Of a stretch of 43,821 bases of DNA, positions 6,361-13,512 are shown one piece after another; position 1 is the stretch's first letter; each line of letters begins with the position of its first letter. The notes beneath the pieces were generated by a model that saw only the letters and a list, made by a program, of their open reading frames with translations, had not been told where the DNA came from and ran no database searches. The position numbers and the translations under genes were made by a program. Origin of the DNA: a virus; the IMG/VR virus record IMGVR_UViG_3300046501_000435, positions 1 through 43,821 of that record; one strand, given 5' to 3'.

Positions 6361-6600
6361 ATGCGGCCGCTTAAGAAATCGATTGATGATGCTGGTGGTG
6401 TTCCATCCGTGGCTCTGGCCTGCGGGAAGACCCCGCGCGCTATCTACAAGTGGCTTGCTGCCGACGCTCTGCCGCGCACCGAGTACACCGGCGAAACCCA
6501 ATACGCCAAGAAAATCGCAGAACTGGCTGCCGCCAATGGCAAGCCGTTCGAACCCGCCTGGCTGCTTGCCGAGGCACACCCCAAAAAATCCGCCGCTTAA
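6361..6600 (+). CDS. Cro/YdaS-like repressor
   Basis: A 79-aa protein (MRPLKKSIDDAGGVPSVALACGKTPRAI...) with a helix-turn-helix in which GVPSVALACGKTPRAIYKWL is the DNA-binding region, as in YdaS/Cro-superfamily proteins that begin with an LKKAI-like segment. Strong ribosome-binding site CGGAGG. It is the first gene transcribed rightward from the operator array, diverging from the repressor, which is the Cro position. Confidence 0.8.
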   Translation: MRPLKKSIDDAGGVPSVALACGKTPRAIYKWLAADALPRTEYTGETQYAKKIAELAAANGKPFEPAWLLAEAHPKKSAA

Positions 6601-6629
6601 CCCTATCGAACAACCAAGGAGCCTCACCA

Positions 6630-6824
6630 ATGGCAGATGAAGATCGCTTAAACGAAAAGCACGTCAACCAGATGAAAGTTCTGCTGGATGACAAGTACCT
6701 CGGCCTTCTGGATTACGCCGCGCAAATCCACGGAACGAAGAAGTCTGTTCTGGCCCGCGAAGTTCTGAAGTCCTGGCTGCTCGATCTTGTTGGCAATTCT
6801 ATCCGTGACGACCGGGCTGCCTAA
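6630..6824 (+). CDS. Small ribbon-helix-helix-like early protein
   Basis: A 64-aa protein from the ATG at 6630 (AAGGAGCCTCACCA upstream). Residues 17-52 (LLDDKYLGLLDYAAQIHGTK then KSVLAREVLKSWL) have the strand-helix-helix pattern of CopG/Arc-type regulators. Second gene of the rightward early transcript; a regulatory role is inferred. Confidence 0.6.
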   Translation: MADEDRLNEKHVNQMKVLLDDKYLGLLDYAAQIHGTKKSVLAREVLKSWLLDLVGNSIRDDRAA

Positions 6825-6836
6825 AGCGAAACCGTA

Positions 6837-6864
6837 GGGACCCAATAGGGACCACAAAGGGACC
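6837..6864 (+). repeat. Three GGGACC repeats with an 11-bp period
   Basis: GGGACC occurs at 6837-6842, 6848-6853 and 6859-6864, exactly one helical turn apart, between the stop at 6824 and the ribosome-binding site of the gene at 6874. A regulator or RNA-binding protein could use them. Confidence 0.55.
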
Positions 6865-6873
6865 GGAGGGCAT

Positions 6874-7071
6874 ATGCCAGAAGAACAGAAGGGCATGGAC
6901 CTTGACGAGTTGCTTGATCCGGATGAGTTGCGATTGTTGATGGCGGAGGCGGCAAAGCGGGGGATGACCCCGGCTGAGTTGGCGAAGCACGGAATTCAGC
7001 AGGAGTTAACGAGAAGGACCAGGCCGAGAGCCATGAGCGGGACGATTCAAGCGTTCCGCAGGAAAGACTGA
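6874..7071 (+). CDS. Small hypothetical early protein
   Basis: A 65-aa protein (MPEEQKGMDLDELLDPDELR...). An acidic helical N-terminus is followed by MTPAELAKHGIQQELTRRTR, which could be a short helix-turn-helix, and a basic tail. Good ribosome-binding site GGAGGG seven bases from the ATG. Cotranscribed with the Cro-like gene; a terminator follows. Not recognised as a known family. Confidence 0.6.
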   Translation: MPEEQKGMDLDELLDPDELRLLMAEAAKRGMTPAELAKHGIQQELTRRTRPRAMSGTIQAFRRKD

Positions 7072-7089
7072 AACACCAAATGGCAGGCA

Positions 7090-7120
7090 TAAAAAAACCG
7101 CCTGGCAGGGCGGTTATTTC
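7090..7120 (+). terminator. Rightward terminator between early regulators and antirepressor
   Basis: AACCGCC/GGCGGTT stem (7096-7102 with 7109-7115) followed by ATTTC and preceded by an A-run. In position it resembles lambda tR1, limiting transcription from the Cro promoter into the replication genes. Confidence 0.65.
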
Positions 7121-7149
7121 AACAACTTGTAAAACACAGTGGGGCCATT

Positions 7150-7893
7150 ATGAACATCAATACCGCTCCAGGCAATACCCGACCTGTCGCGACACTTTTC
7201 GAGCAACAGCAAAGCGTGTCGCGACACACCATGTCTTCCCGCGAGATCGCCGAACTGACCGGAAGCACGCACGACAATGTGCTGAAAACCATCCGGGCCT
7301 ACATTTCCAGGGGTGTCGTTTCTTCAAACGACACCCCTTACATCCACCCGCAGAACGGCCAAGTGTATCGCGAGTTTCTCCTTTCCCAGCGCGACACCCT
7401 GGTGGTGGTCTCCGGTTACAGCGTCGAACTGCGCGCCCGGATCATTGATCGCTGGCAGGAGCTGGAGGCGAGGGCGGATCAGTTCCAGATTCCGGCGACC
7501 TACGCTGAGGCACTGCAGGCCGCCGCCGACCAGGCCAAGGAGAACCAATCGCTTCGCCTCGTGATCCTTGACCAGGCGCCGAAGATCGCTGCTATCAAGC
7601 GACTGGCGTCTGCCTGCGGCTCGATCTGCATCAGCGATGCCGCCAAACAACTTCAGGTCCCGCCCTCGAGGCTTTTCCAGTGGATGGAGAAGAATCGGTG
7701 GATTTTCCACCGCGGCGGGTCCAAGCGTTGGACTGCCTACCAGCCTCGAATCACATCCGGCTATCTGGTCCACAAGGTCACCGCGCTGAAAAGCGACCCG
7801 GAGACCGGTGGGGACCGTGCCGCCTTCCAGCCTCTCGTAACCCCGAAAGGCCTGGCCTACCTGGCCGAAAAGAATATCGGAGCCTCGCTGTGA
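7150..7893 (+). CDS. Rha-family / KilAC-domain phage antirepressor-type protein
   Basis: A 247-aa two-domain regulator. The N-terminal half (TMSSREIAELTGSTHDNVLK, then NGQVYREFLLSQRDTLVVVSGY and LRARIIDRWQELE) is typical of the Rha regulatory family. The C-terminal part (ISDAAKQLQVPPSRLFQWME, then NRWIFHRGG and VTPKGLAYLAE) is the KilAC domain found in phage antirepressors. Such proteins modulate the repressor or block superinfecting phage, but the target is not predictable here. It heads the replication operon and overlaps the next gene by four bases (GTGA). Confidence 0.85.
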   Translation: MNINTAPGNTRPVATLFEQQQSVSRHTMSSREIAELTGSTHDNVLKTIRAYISRGVVSSNDTPYIHPQNGQVYREFLLSQRDTLVVVSGYSVELRARIIDRWQELEARADQFQIPATYAEALQAAADQAKENQSLRLVILDQAPKIAAIKRLASACGSICISDAAKQLQVPPSRLFQWMEKNRWIFHRGGSKRWTAYQPRITSGYLVHKVTALKSDPETGGDRAAFQPLVTPKGLAYLAEKNIGASL

Positions 7894-8681
7894 GTGTTCA
7901 AGCAATGTCCTGGGCGCTCTCTCTGCCCACTGAAACCCTAAAAGACTCGAGCGCGCGTCACGTGCTGTTGTGCCTGGCCAACTATGCCGGTTCGAACGGA
8001 ACAGGGGCCTTTCCGTCCGCCTCTACCCTGGCCCAGGACACAGGGCTTTCCGAGCGCACTGTCCGTTACAAGCTCGACGACCTGGAACAGTCCGGGCTGA
8101 TCAAGAAAGGCAACCAGGCGATCGCCGCGGTGCACATTGATCGCCACGACCGGCGGCCGATCGTCTATGACCTCCAAATATTGCGGGGTGCAAATCCTGC
8201 ACCCCGTTCAAAACGGGGTGCAGATGACGCAACGGGGTGCAACTCACAACAGAACGGGGTGCAGCCTGGAACAGAACGGGGTGCAGCAGCTGCACCCAAT
8301 CCATCACTTAACCATCAAGGAACCGAAGAGCAGCAGCAGCGCGAGCTTTCGGACTTGATCGATGAGCAGGAGCGCCAGGCGCTGGACCCGCAGGATGATC
8401 GCCAGCGCTTCGCAATGTTTGCTGACTTTGAGCCCTCGGTAGATGCGCTGCAGACCCAGCTGAAAATCGCCGGTCTGCCGGCTGACGCCCTGACCGCCGA
8501 ACTGCTGTCGGGCTTCAAGGGTTTCTTCGTCGCCAAAACATCCGTTCTCGATACCGCCGGCGGCTGGTGTTTCAAGCTGGTTGGCTGGATCAAACGAGAA
8601 CGTGCCCAGGCCACCGGAATATCCACCAGCGAGGAAGGTTCAGCCGGTGAAGACTGGGCAGCGAAGGGGGTGCGCCTGTGA
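7890..8681 (+). CDS. O-like replication initiator with internal iterons
   Basis: The start is a GTG at 7890 overlapping the upstream TGA, with GGAG upstream, giving 263 aa. Residues 5-95 form a winged-helix DNA-binding domain (LCLANYAG, FPSASTLAQDTGLSERTVRY, LEQSGLIKK) of the type in phage O/helix-turn-helix-36 proteins. Residues about 100-140 are a Gln/Asn/Gly/Ala linker encoded by the repeated iterons. Residues about 175-240 (FEPSVDALQTQLKIAGLP ... GGWCFKLVGWIKRER) resemble the DnaT-type C-terminal domain that contacts ssDNA or the helicase loader. The next gene is P-like, so together they should start theta replication. Confidence 0.85.
   Translation: MSVQAMSWALSLPTETLKDSSARHVLLCLANYAGSNGTGAFPSASTLAQDTGLSERTVRYKLDDLEQSGLIKKGNQAIAAVHIDRHDRRPIVYDLQILRGANPAPRSKRGADDATGCNSQQNGVQPGTERGAAAAPNPSLNHQGTEEQQQRELSDLIDEQERQALDPQDDRQRFAMFADFEPSVDALQTQLKIAGLPADALTAELLSGFKGFFVAKTSVLDTAGGWCFKLVGWIKRERAQATGISTSEEGSAGEDWAAKGVRL
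8183..8297. repeat. Iteron cluster: candidate phage replication origin
   Basis: CGGGGTGCA occurs directly at 8184-8192, 8214-8222, 8233-8241, 8255-8263 and 8277-8285, and inverted at 8198-8206 (TGCACCCCG) with a partial inverted copy at 8291-8297. The last three direct copies are 22 bases apart and share upstream AGAA or CAA bases. They lie between the codons for the DNA-binding and C-terminal domains of the initiator, as the lambda ori iterons do in gene O. Confidence 0.8.
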
Positions 8682-9361
8682 ACCGATCAAACAAACCTGT
8701 TGTGGCGAGCCAGCTGGTAGCTCGCCGTCAATGCGATCCCGCCTACCAAGGCCCTGATCAATCCCCAGTCGTGGTGGCTGTTGACCCAGCTACCCAGGCA
8801 GTTATCGACGATCTGTTCCTGCGGCTGCGCGGGGCGTGCGGCGCCTGGCGCCAGTCCTGGCCCACCGAGGCCGTCATGAACGCTTCGAAGCTTGAGTGGT
8901 TGGGCGAGTTCATGCGCTCCGGCATTACTCGGATGGAGCAGATCGATCACGGCATGCGCGTCGTGAGTGCCAGCAAATCGGCTTTCGTGCCTGCCCCCGG
9001 CGTTTTCGTCAGCTGGTGTTTCGCCCCTGAGGGCCTGGGGCTGCCCAGCGTTGAGTCTGCTTACGCCCAGGCTCTTCGAAACTGTCACCCGGCCATGCGT
9101 GGCTGCGAAAAGTGGTATCACCCGGCCGTTTACCACGCCACGGCTGCTGCGGGCTTCCACAGTCTGTCGCTGCTGTCTCGCGAGCTTGGAATGGCGAGCT
9201 TCGAAAAGCACTACTTGATCCAGTGCCGGCGCATCTGGCAGGGCGAGCAGTTGAGCTCGGTGCCGGTGGCGGAGGTTGGCCTGGAGCCCAGGATAACTCC
9301 GGAGGTTGGGAATAAGGCGTTGGCCGAATTGCGCGCCCGCCGCGCCGGTGGTGCCCAATGA
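8678..9361 (+). CDS. Replication protein P-like helicase loader
   Basis: A 227-aa protein beginning at a GTG (8678) that overlaps the previous TGA. The central pattern (DDLFLRLRGACGAWRQSWPT, then WLGEFMRSGITRMEQIDHGM, then FVPAPGVFVSWC) is that of phage replication protein P, which recruits the host DnaB helicase to the origin complex. The C-terminus (FEKHYLIQCRRIWQGEQL) also matches the family. Its place directly after the O-like gene strengthens the call. Confidence 0.85.
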   Translation: MNRSNKPVVASQLVARRQCDPAYQGPDQSPVVVAVDPATQAVIDDLFLRLRGACGAWRQSWPTEAVMNASKLEWLGEFMRSGITRMEQIDHGMRVVSASKSAFVPAPGVFVSWCFAPEGLGLPSVESAYAQALRNCHPAMRGCEKWYHPAVYHATAAAGFHSLSLLSRELGMASFEKHYLIQCRRIWQGEQLSSVPVAEVGLEPRITPEVGNKALAELRARRAGGAQ

Positions 9362-9654
9362 GCAAGCTCACGAATGCCGCACGCGATCGAGACTGCCAGG
9401 TTCGGTTTCCGGGGTGCGGCTGCAACTCGTCCACCACCGTCCTGGCGCACTACCGCCTGGCCGGCACCTGCGGCATGGGCATGAAGCCCAACGACTTCCA
9501 AGCGGCCTGGGCCTGCGGCTATTGCCACGACATCGCCGACGGTCGCCTGCGCGCACCCGGGGAGCTGACCAAATACGAGATCCGCTTGTTCCTCGCTGAA
9601 GGCGTCATGCGCACCCAGGACATCCTGATCAGCGAAGGGAAGGTGAAGCTTTGA
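9358..9654 (+). CDS. DUF1364 family putative nuclease-like protein
   Basis: A 98-aa protein with MSKLTNAARDRDCQVRFPGC, LAHYRLAGTCGMGMKPND and WACGYCHDIADGR, the signature of DUF1364. The Cys pairs (CQVRFPGCGC, CGYC) and His residues suggest a zinc-containing HNH-like fold; activity has not been shown to my knowledge. Such genes are common in the nin-like region of temperate phages. Four-base overlap with the P-like gene and a TTGA overlap with the next gene. Confidence 0.8.
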   Translation: MSKLTNAARDRDCQVRFPGCGCNSSTTVLAHYRLAGTCGMGMKPNDFQAAWACGYCHDIADGRLRAPGELTKYEIRLFLAEGVMRTQDILISEGKVKL

Positions 9655-10055
9655 AGCTCAAAGACAATATGGAAATTCAGGCTGAGGCACTCAAGCGCAT
9701 CGGATTCCCTCCCCGAATGGATCCTGCGTCACTGACTACTCCTAACTTTTACCGCTTGCTTGAGCAAATGACTGTTCTCAAAGAGCGAGCCGGCCCCTGC
9801 CAGAATGTGGTGATCTGCAGCGCCTGCTCAGCCGTGCACGACTGCCCATTTGGTGCGCATCACGAAAATGCTTTCGATCATCGCCGCGTGTGTGGCTCGT
9901 GTGGCAGCCGCGCTGGCTTTCGTGATGTGGTCGGGCGCTGGGTTACTTTTTCTGAAACATGGAAGCCTTGGACCTGGGGGGCGGGCTGCTGGGCATTCGA
10001 TTTCTGCACTTCTCCCGGACATCAGCCGGATGGAAAAAAGGTGGCAGCGCAATGA
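9651..10055 (+). CDS. Cys-rich zinc-binding hypothetical protein
   Basis: The likely start is the TTG at 9651 (AAGG seven bases upstream, overlap TTGA), giving 134 aa; an ATG at 9669 is an alternative. Residues 50-85 contain CQNVVICSACSAVHDCPFGA then CGSCGSR, at least six Cys and several His residues, which suggests a treble-clef or rubredoxin-like zinc site. The C-terminus is Trp-rich. Not a family I can name. Confidence 0.7.
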   Translation: MKLKDNMEIQAEALKRIGFPPRMDPASLTTPNFYRLLEQMTVLKERAGPCQNVVICSACSAVHDCPFGAHHENAFDHRRVCGSCGSRAGFRDVVGRWVTFSETWKPWTWGAGCWAFDFCTSPGHQPDGKKVAAQ

Positions 10056-10483
10056 AGCAGCTCACCGTGAAGCCATTCAGCCCGAAGCCGGCGCGGGCCA
10101 AGGCCGTGGACCGTGAGGGTCTGGAGCAGGCCGCCTTGATCAAGGAAATCAGCCGGCGCTATCCAGCCGCCGCGAAGCTGATCTACCACGTCCCGAACGG
10201 TGGGCACCGGCACAAGCTGGTAGCGGTCAAGCTGAAAGAGCAGGGCGTTAAGGCTGGCGTTCCTGACCTGGTGCTGCCCATGGCCCGCGGTGGCTACTTC
10301 GGCCTGTACATCGAATTCAAGGCCCGGGCTCCGTATGACGCCGCCGTGTCCCCGGCCCAGGACGCATACCTGCAGGCGCTGACCGATCAGGGTTACCTGG
10401 CCATCGTTTGCCGCGGGCACGTCGACGCCATTGAGGCGATCCGCGCCTACCTACTTCAACCACAAACGAGGGCTGCAGCATGA
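10052..10483 (+). CDS. VRR-NUC domain nuclease
   Basis: From the ATG at 10052 (ATGA overlap) the protein has 143 aa. The VRR-NUC fold of the PD-(D/E)xK class is seen as HVPNGGHRHKLVAVKLKEQG, GVPDLVLPMARGGYFGLYIE (catalytic Asp in GVPDL and Glu in YIEFK with Lys two residues on) and SPAQDAYLQALTDQGYLAIV. Phage stand-alone VRR-NUC proteins probably act as structure-specific nucleases during replication or recombination, possibly in place of RusA. Its place among replication genes fits. Confidence 0.85.
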   Translation: MKQLTVKPFSPKPARAKAVDREGLEQAALIKEISRRYPAAAKLIYHVPNGGHRHKLVAVKLKEQGVKAGVPDLVLPMARGGYFGLYIEFKARAPYDAAVSPAQDAYLQALTDQGYLAIVCRGHVDAIEAIRAYLLQPQTRAAA

Positions 10484-10752
10484 GCCATAACTTCAAGCCC
10501 GGCGACCTGGCACTGGTGATATCCGGAGGGTACATGGGCGAGACGGCTGAACTCGTTCGATTCGTGCTGCCAGGCGAGGTGGTGGTCTCTCCGGTGACAG
10601 GGAAGAAATATCAGTTCCGCCCAGCTGCGGGTATCGGGGGGTGGATGTGCCGATTCCGGGGTGAGTGGGCAATCAAGCACGAGAAGAATCTGATGCCCTT
10701 GCGCGGCCAGTTCACCCCTGAGCGGCTGAAGTCTCACGAGGTGCCCGCATGA
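10480..10752 (+). CDS. Small hypothetical protein before the integrase
   Basis: A 90-aa protein with a beta-rich, KOW/SH3-like beginning (FKPGDLALVISGGYMGETAELV ... GEVVVSP) and a conserved-looking GGWMCRFRGEWAIKHEKNLMPL core. It overlaps both neighbours by four bases. A role is unknown; similar small proteins appear beside VRR-NUC genes in Pseudomonas phages as far as I recall. Confidence 0.7.
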   Translation: MSHNFKPGDLALVISGGYMGETAELVRFVLPGEVVVSPVTGKKYQFRPAAGIGGWMCRFRGEWAIKHEKNLMPLRGQFTPERLKSHEVPA

Positions 10753-12029
10753 CGACCGCTGCCGTGAAGATCACCGACGCCGAAATCAAGCGCCAGGCCG
10801 CTGGCGAAGCTCGCGACCTTCGCGACATCGAAGCCCGCGGTCTGTACCTGCGCTTCGCGAAAGACCGCGCCCGGGCCTCCTGGTACCTGGTGGTCAGAGG
10901 AGAGTGGAAGCTGATCGGCCGTTACCCGGACCTCAGCGCTAAGCAGGTCGCCGCAGCACTGCCAGGCATTCGTCTGCGCCTGGATGCCGGGGAAGGCTCC
11001 AACCTGTCGAAGTGGCTGCTGGTGGGCGAGTTGTTGGACTGGTATGCCGACCGCATGGCCCGTGACCGGAGCCTTTCGAGCAAGCGCAAGAAGACCGGTG
11101 CCTCGCTGATCAAGTGCCACCTGAAACCGCTGCTGGGCGCTGTGCCGCTGGCCTCGGTTGATAAATCCACCCTGGATGACCGGTTCATGTGGCCGGCCCA
11201 AGAGTCCATCGGCATCGACTATGTGCGCTCGGCGTTCCAGTTGCTGGCCCTGGCCTTCCGCCAGGCATTCAAGCTGCGCCTGATCACCAGCAACCCAATG
11301 AAGGATGTGAAGTTCAGCGACTTCTCGAAGACCAAGGTCGGGGTTAAGCCGTCGCGGCTGCGTGTCACCCAGCTCCAGGACCTGCTGATCCTGCTGCGCG
11401 ACTCCATGGCCATTGCCCCGGCTGACGCCATGCTGGCCCTGATGATGCTGTGCCACGGCACCCGGATCGGCGAGACCCGTCAGGCGCAGTGGTCGCACAT
11501 CAGCCTGGCAGAGCGTGAGTGGTTCATTCCAGCCGAGAACACCAAGACCGGTGTCGAGAATCACCTGCCGCTGACCGACCAAGTTCGTCAGCTGCTGATC
11601 ACCTACCGCGACATCCAGTGGGCCGGCGGCTATGACGGCCAATTCCTGTTTCCGTCCCGCAAAGGCAAGTCGCTCAGTGAGGGCCAGGCCAGTGCCGTGT
11701 TTACGCGCCTGGGCCAGGGTGAATGGACAAGCCACGACCTGCGCAAGGTGGCCCGGACTGGGTGGGCAGACATCGGCATCGACCACCTGATCGGTGAACT
11801 GCTGATCAACCACGCCATGGGCCACAACGTGAAGGTGTACATCCAGTCGGACGTGATGGCCCGCAAGCGTGAGGCGCTGGATCGGTGGTGCGCATATCTA
11901 GACGCGAAGGGTTTTAAGCGCATTCACGACTTGACCGGCTTTAGATCGGGAGATTCCGGTAATGCCACGGAAGCCGCAGAACATAAGGGCTGCAAGGCCA
12001 TTCAAGAAACAACCATAGGCGAGGTTTAA
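10749..12029 (+). CDS. int: Tyrosine recombinase (phage integrase)
   Basis: A 426-aa integrase. The N-terminal part (DIEARGLYLRFAKDRARASW) is the DUF4102-like arm-binding region of tRNA-targeting integrases, residues about 95-185 the core-binding domain, and residues 205-375 the catalytic domain with Arg239 (HGTRIGE), Lys266 (NTKTG), His329 and Arg332 (SHDLRK), His355 (NHAMG) and the nucleophile Tyr364 (KVYIQ). All catalytic residues are present. Unusually, the gene sits inside the rightward replication operon with a four-base overlap, 31 kb from the attachment site at 42940-42997 in the linear prophage, so integrase should be made together with replication proteins unless separately controlled. 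Confidence 0.93.
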   Translation: MTTAAVKITDAEIKRQAAGEARDLRDIEARGLYLRFAKDRARASWYLVVRGEWKLIGRYPDLSAKQVAAALPGIRLRLDAGEGSNLSKWLLVGELLDWYADRMARDRSLSSKRKKTGASLIKCHLKPLLGAVPLASVDKSTLDDRFMWPAQESIGIDYVRSAFQLLALAFRQAFKLRLITSNPMKDVKFSDFSKTKVGVKPSRLRVTQLQDLLILLRDSMAIAPADAMLALMMLCHGTRIGETRQAQWSHISLAEREWFIPAENTKTGVENHLPLTDQVRQLLITYRDIQWAGGYDGQFLFPSRKGKSLSEGQASAVFTRLGQGEWTSHDLRKVARTGWADIGIDHLIGELLINHAMGHNVKVYIQSDVMARKREALDRWCAYLDAKGFKRIHDLTGFRSGDSGNATEAAEHKGCKAIQETTIGEV

Positions 12030-12031
12030 AA

Positions 12032-12235
12032 ATGATGATTCTGCTCGAAAGGCGCACCGGCCTCGCCGTGAATCCCGCCGATGTCAGTTCGGTGTTGATC
12101 CGCAGTTCCAACGGCTGGCAGGTGCTCGACGTGAAGATGCTGACGGGTGATCGGCACCTGGTCAGGCACACCGCCCATTGTTCGGACGGTGACGACATTT
12201 ACGCGGTGCACAAGCAACTGCTGGAGGCCAAATGA
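12032..12235 (+). CDS. Small hypothetical protein downstream of the integrase
   Basis: A 67-aa protein (MMILLERRTGLAVNPADVSS...) with alternating strands and a conserved-looking VLIRSSNGWQVLDVKMLTGD core. It starts two bases after the integrase stop and overlaps the next gene by four bases. Excisionase would be a position-based guess, but no helix-turn-helix is visible. Confidence 0.65.
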   Translation: MMILLERRTGLAVNPADVSSVLIRSSNGWQVLDVKMLTGDRHLVRHTAHCSDGDDIYAVHKQLLEAK

Positions 12236-12549
12236 GCAGGTCCCACGGCCCGGCATTCCGCGCCGCCATGCTCGACCTGGCCAAGTGCCCTGCATGCCGT
12301 GGTCGAGCGGTGATCAACGGCGTCTTCCATGAGATGGCCTGCGTACAGTGCAACGCCTCGGGCTGGGTCACTGCCGAAACAGGTGAGGTTCTGCCGCTGG
12401 AGGTGCTGGTGACGCAGCTGAGCTTTCGGCTCCAGGCGGCCGAACATCAGATCGCACAGTTCAACTGCTTCAAACCTGACGGTGCAGAAGCGCAATACAA
12501 CGAGAACAACCGCCGCGGCGCCGGCGGCACCAACTTCACAGGGGATTGA
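12232..12549 (+). CDS. Zinc-finger protein of the early/late boundary
   Basis: A 105-aa protein with a DnaJ-like zinc knuckle pair: Cys19-Pro-Ala-Cys22 and, 15 residues on, CVQC before NASGWV. The following helix (PLEVLVTQLSFRLQAAEHQIA) is amphipathic. Zinc-finger proteins of this type sit next to antiterminators in many temperate phages. The C-terminal tail is polar and Gly/Asn-rich. Function unknown. Confidence 0.7.
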   Translation: MSRSHGPAFRAAMLDLAKCPACRGRAVINGVFHEMACVQCNASGWVTAETGEVLPLEVLVTQLSFRLQAAEHQIAQFNCFKPDGAEAQYNENNRRGAGGTNFTGD

Positions 12550-12552
12550 GCC

Positions 12553-13116
12553 ATGGCTATGTATAAGGACGTGATGGGCACCCTGGTGCGGGTGCTGGCA
12601 GCGGACAACATCGACAACAGCACCAAGCAGTCATGGCAGAAGCTGATTGACGCTGACCTTCGCCAGGGCGGCACCGGCAGCACGTTGTCAGTGCGCGACA
12701 AGTTCGATTACGACTGCTGCCTCTATGCGCTGCTGCATCGTCAGCTTGAGCCGGCTCAGTGGGATGTGCTGGTGGCCAAGTATTCGACCCACAAGGCCAA
12801 CAAGGTCAGCGCCATCGGCCGGCTGGTTGCCCGCATGGTCTCGCCGGCACCTCAACTTTTCATCTATAAGGCGTTGACGGCCTGGGCCATCCCGAAGCTG
12901 AAGGGCGTGCAGGTTGGCAAGCGCTCCACCGACATGATCGTGCTGCCTGCCGAGTTCTACGACATGAACACCTGGGACCTGGCTGGCTCCCCGGAGCGCA
13001 CACGACGCAATTGGCGAGGCGGAATCCACAAACGTTTGGAGCGGCTCGAGGAGCAGGCCGTGATCCACGCTACCGAGATATTCGACAGCGAACAAATCTT
13101 TGTAGATGCCGCTTGA
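12553..13116 (+). CDS. Putative late antiterminator (Q analogue)
   Basis: A 187-aa basic helical protein (MAMYKDVMGTLVRVLAADNI...), last gene of the rightward early operon. It has a C-terminal basic region with KRSTDMIVLPAEFYDMNTWD and SPERTRRNWRGGIHKRLERL and no zinc motif. The late-control assignment rests on context: its stop overlaps the -35 of a promoter (13113-13141) that is followed by a terminator (13186-13212), exactly the Q / pR' / tR' order of lambda. Sequence similarity to a known Q family could not be seen by eye. Confidence 0.6.
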   Translation: MAMYKDVMGTLVRVLAADNIDNSTKQSWQKLIDADLRQGGTGSTLSVRDKFDYDCCLYALLHRQLEPAQWDVLVAKYSTHKANKVSAIGRLVARMVSPAPQLFIYKALTAWAIPKLKGVQVGKRSTDMIVLPAEFYDMNTWDLAGSPERTRRNWRGGIHKRLERLEEQAVIHATEIFDSEQIFVDAA

Positions 13117-13141
13117 CCTGTTGGCCGACTGGCCGTAAATT
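13113..13141 (+). promoter_or_regulatory. Candidate late promoter (pR'-like)
   Basis: TTGACC (13113-13118), a 17-base spacer and TAAATT (13136-13141). The spacer holds a direct repeat TGGCCG (13122-13127 and 13130-13135), 8 bases apart, which could be the Q-binding element. The first downstream signal is the terminator at 13186-13212. Confidence 0.6.
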
Positions 13142-13185
13142 AACCACATCCTGTCATTTCTGCGTGTGTAGGACTGACTAAAAAG

Positions 13186-13212
13186 AACCCGTCCATCGCG
13201 ACGGGTTTTTTA
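13186..13212 (+). terminator. Leader terminator of the late operon
   Basis: AACCCGTC/GACGGGTT stem followed by TTTTATT. About 40 bases after the expected late transcription start, as with lambda tR', so late expression probably depends on antitermination. Confidence 0.75.
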
Positions 13213-13277
13213 TTGCTCAGTGCTTTAGTATTTCGACAGCGCAATACTGCGCCAGCTCGAACGCTAAAGGACTTGAA

Positions 13278-13469
13278 ATGGAATCGTTCATGGAAATGTG
13301 GGATGAGGACGGGCTGAAGCTCGCAGCCATCCCGTACGCAACCTTGAAATCTCTCGCACCGCTAACTGATGATCCAGACGCAACTCTGAAAGCATTGGGT
13401 CTGGATAGTGCGGAGCTGAAGTCCGCACTGCTCAAGGTTGTAGAGGTTCTGAAAAAAGAGAAGGTGTAA
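13278..13469 (+). CDS. Small hypothetical protein
   Basis: A 63-aa acidic helical protein (MESFMEMWDEDGLKLAAIPY...). AAAGGACTTGAA precedes the ATG and a terminator follows the stop, so it is a short transcription unit of its own between the late promoter and hicAB. No family recognised. Confidence 0.6.
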   Translation: MESFMEMWDEDGLKLAAIPYATLKSLAPLTDDPDATLKALGLDSAELKSALLKVVEVLKKEKV

Positions 13470-13485
13470 TCATTTCTCGAAAGCG

Positions 13486-13511
13486 AGCCCGGCCTGGCGC
13501 CGGGTATTTTC
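13486..13511 (+). terminator. Terminator between the 63-aa gene and hicB
   Basis: CCCGGC/GCCGGG stem followed by TATTTTCG on the plus strand. It separates the rightward small gene from the convergent hicAB unit. Confidence 0.6.
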
Positions 13512-13512
13512 G

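Noticed and set aside
8183-8297. Repeated GGGGTGCA units considered as a CRISPR-like or minisatellite array
   Set aside because: Units are 9 bases with short uneven spacing, occur in both orientations and lie in frame inside the initiator gene; iterons fit better, and no cas genes are present.
10734-11825. 363-codon minus-strand frame
   Set aside because: Antisense to the integrase, whose catalytic residues are all present; the product is Gln/Ala/Gly-rich and unlike any family.
12032-12235. Excisionase assignment for the gene after int
   Set aside because: Position only; no helix-turn-helix or Xis-like pattern.
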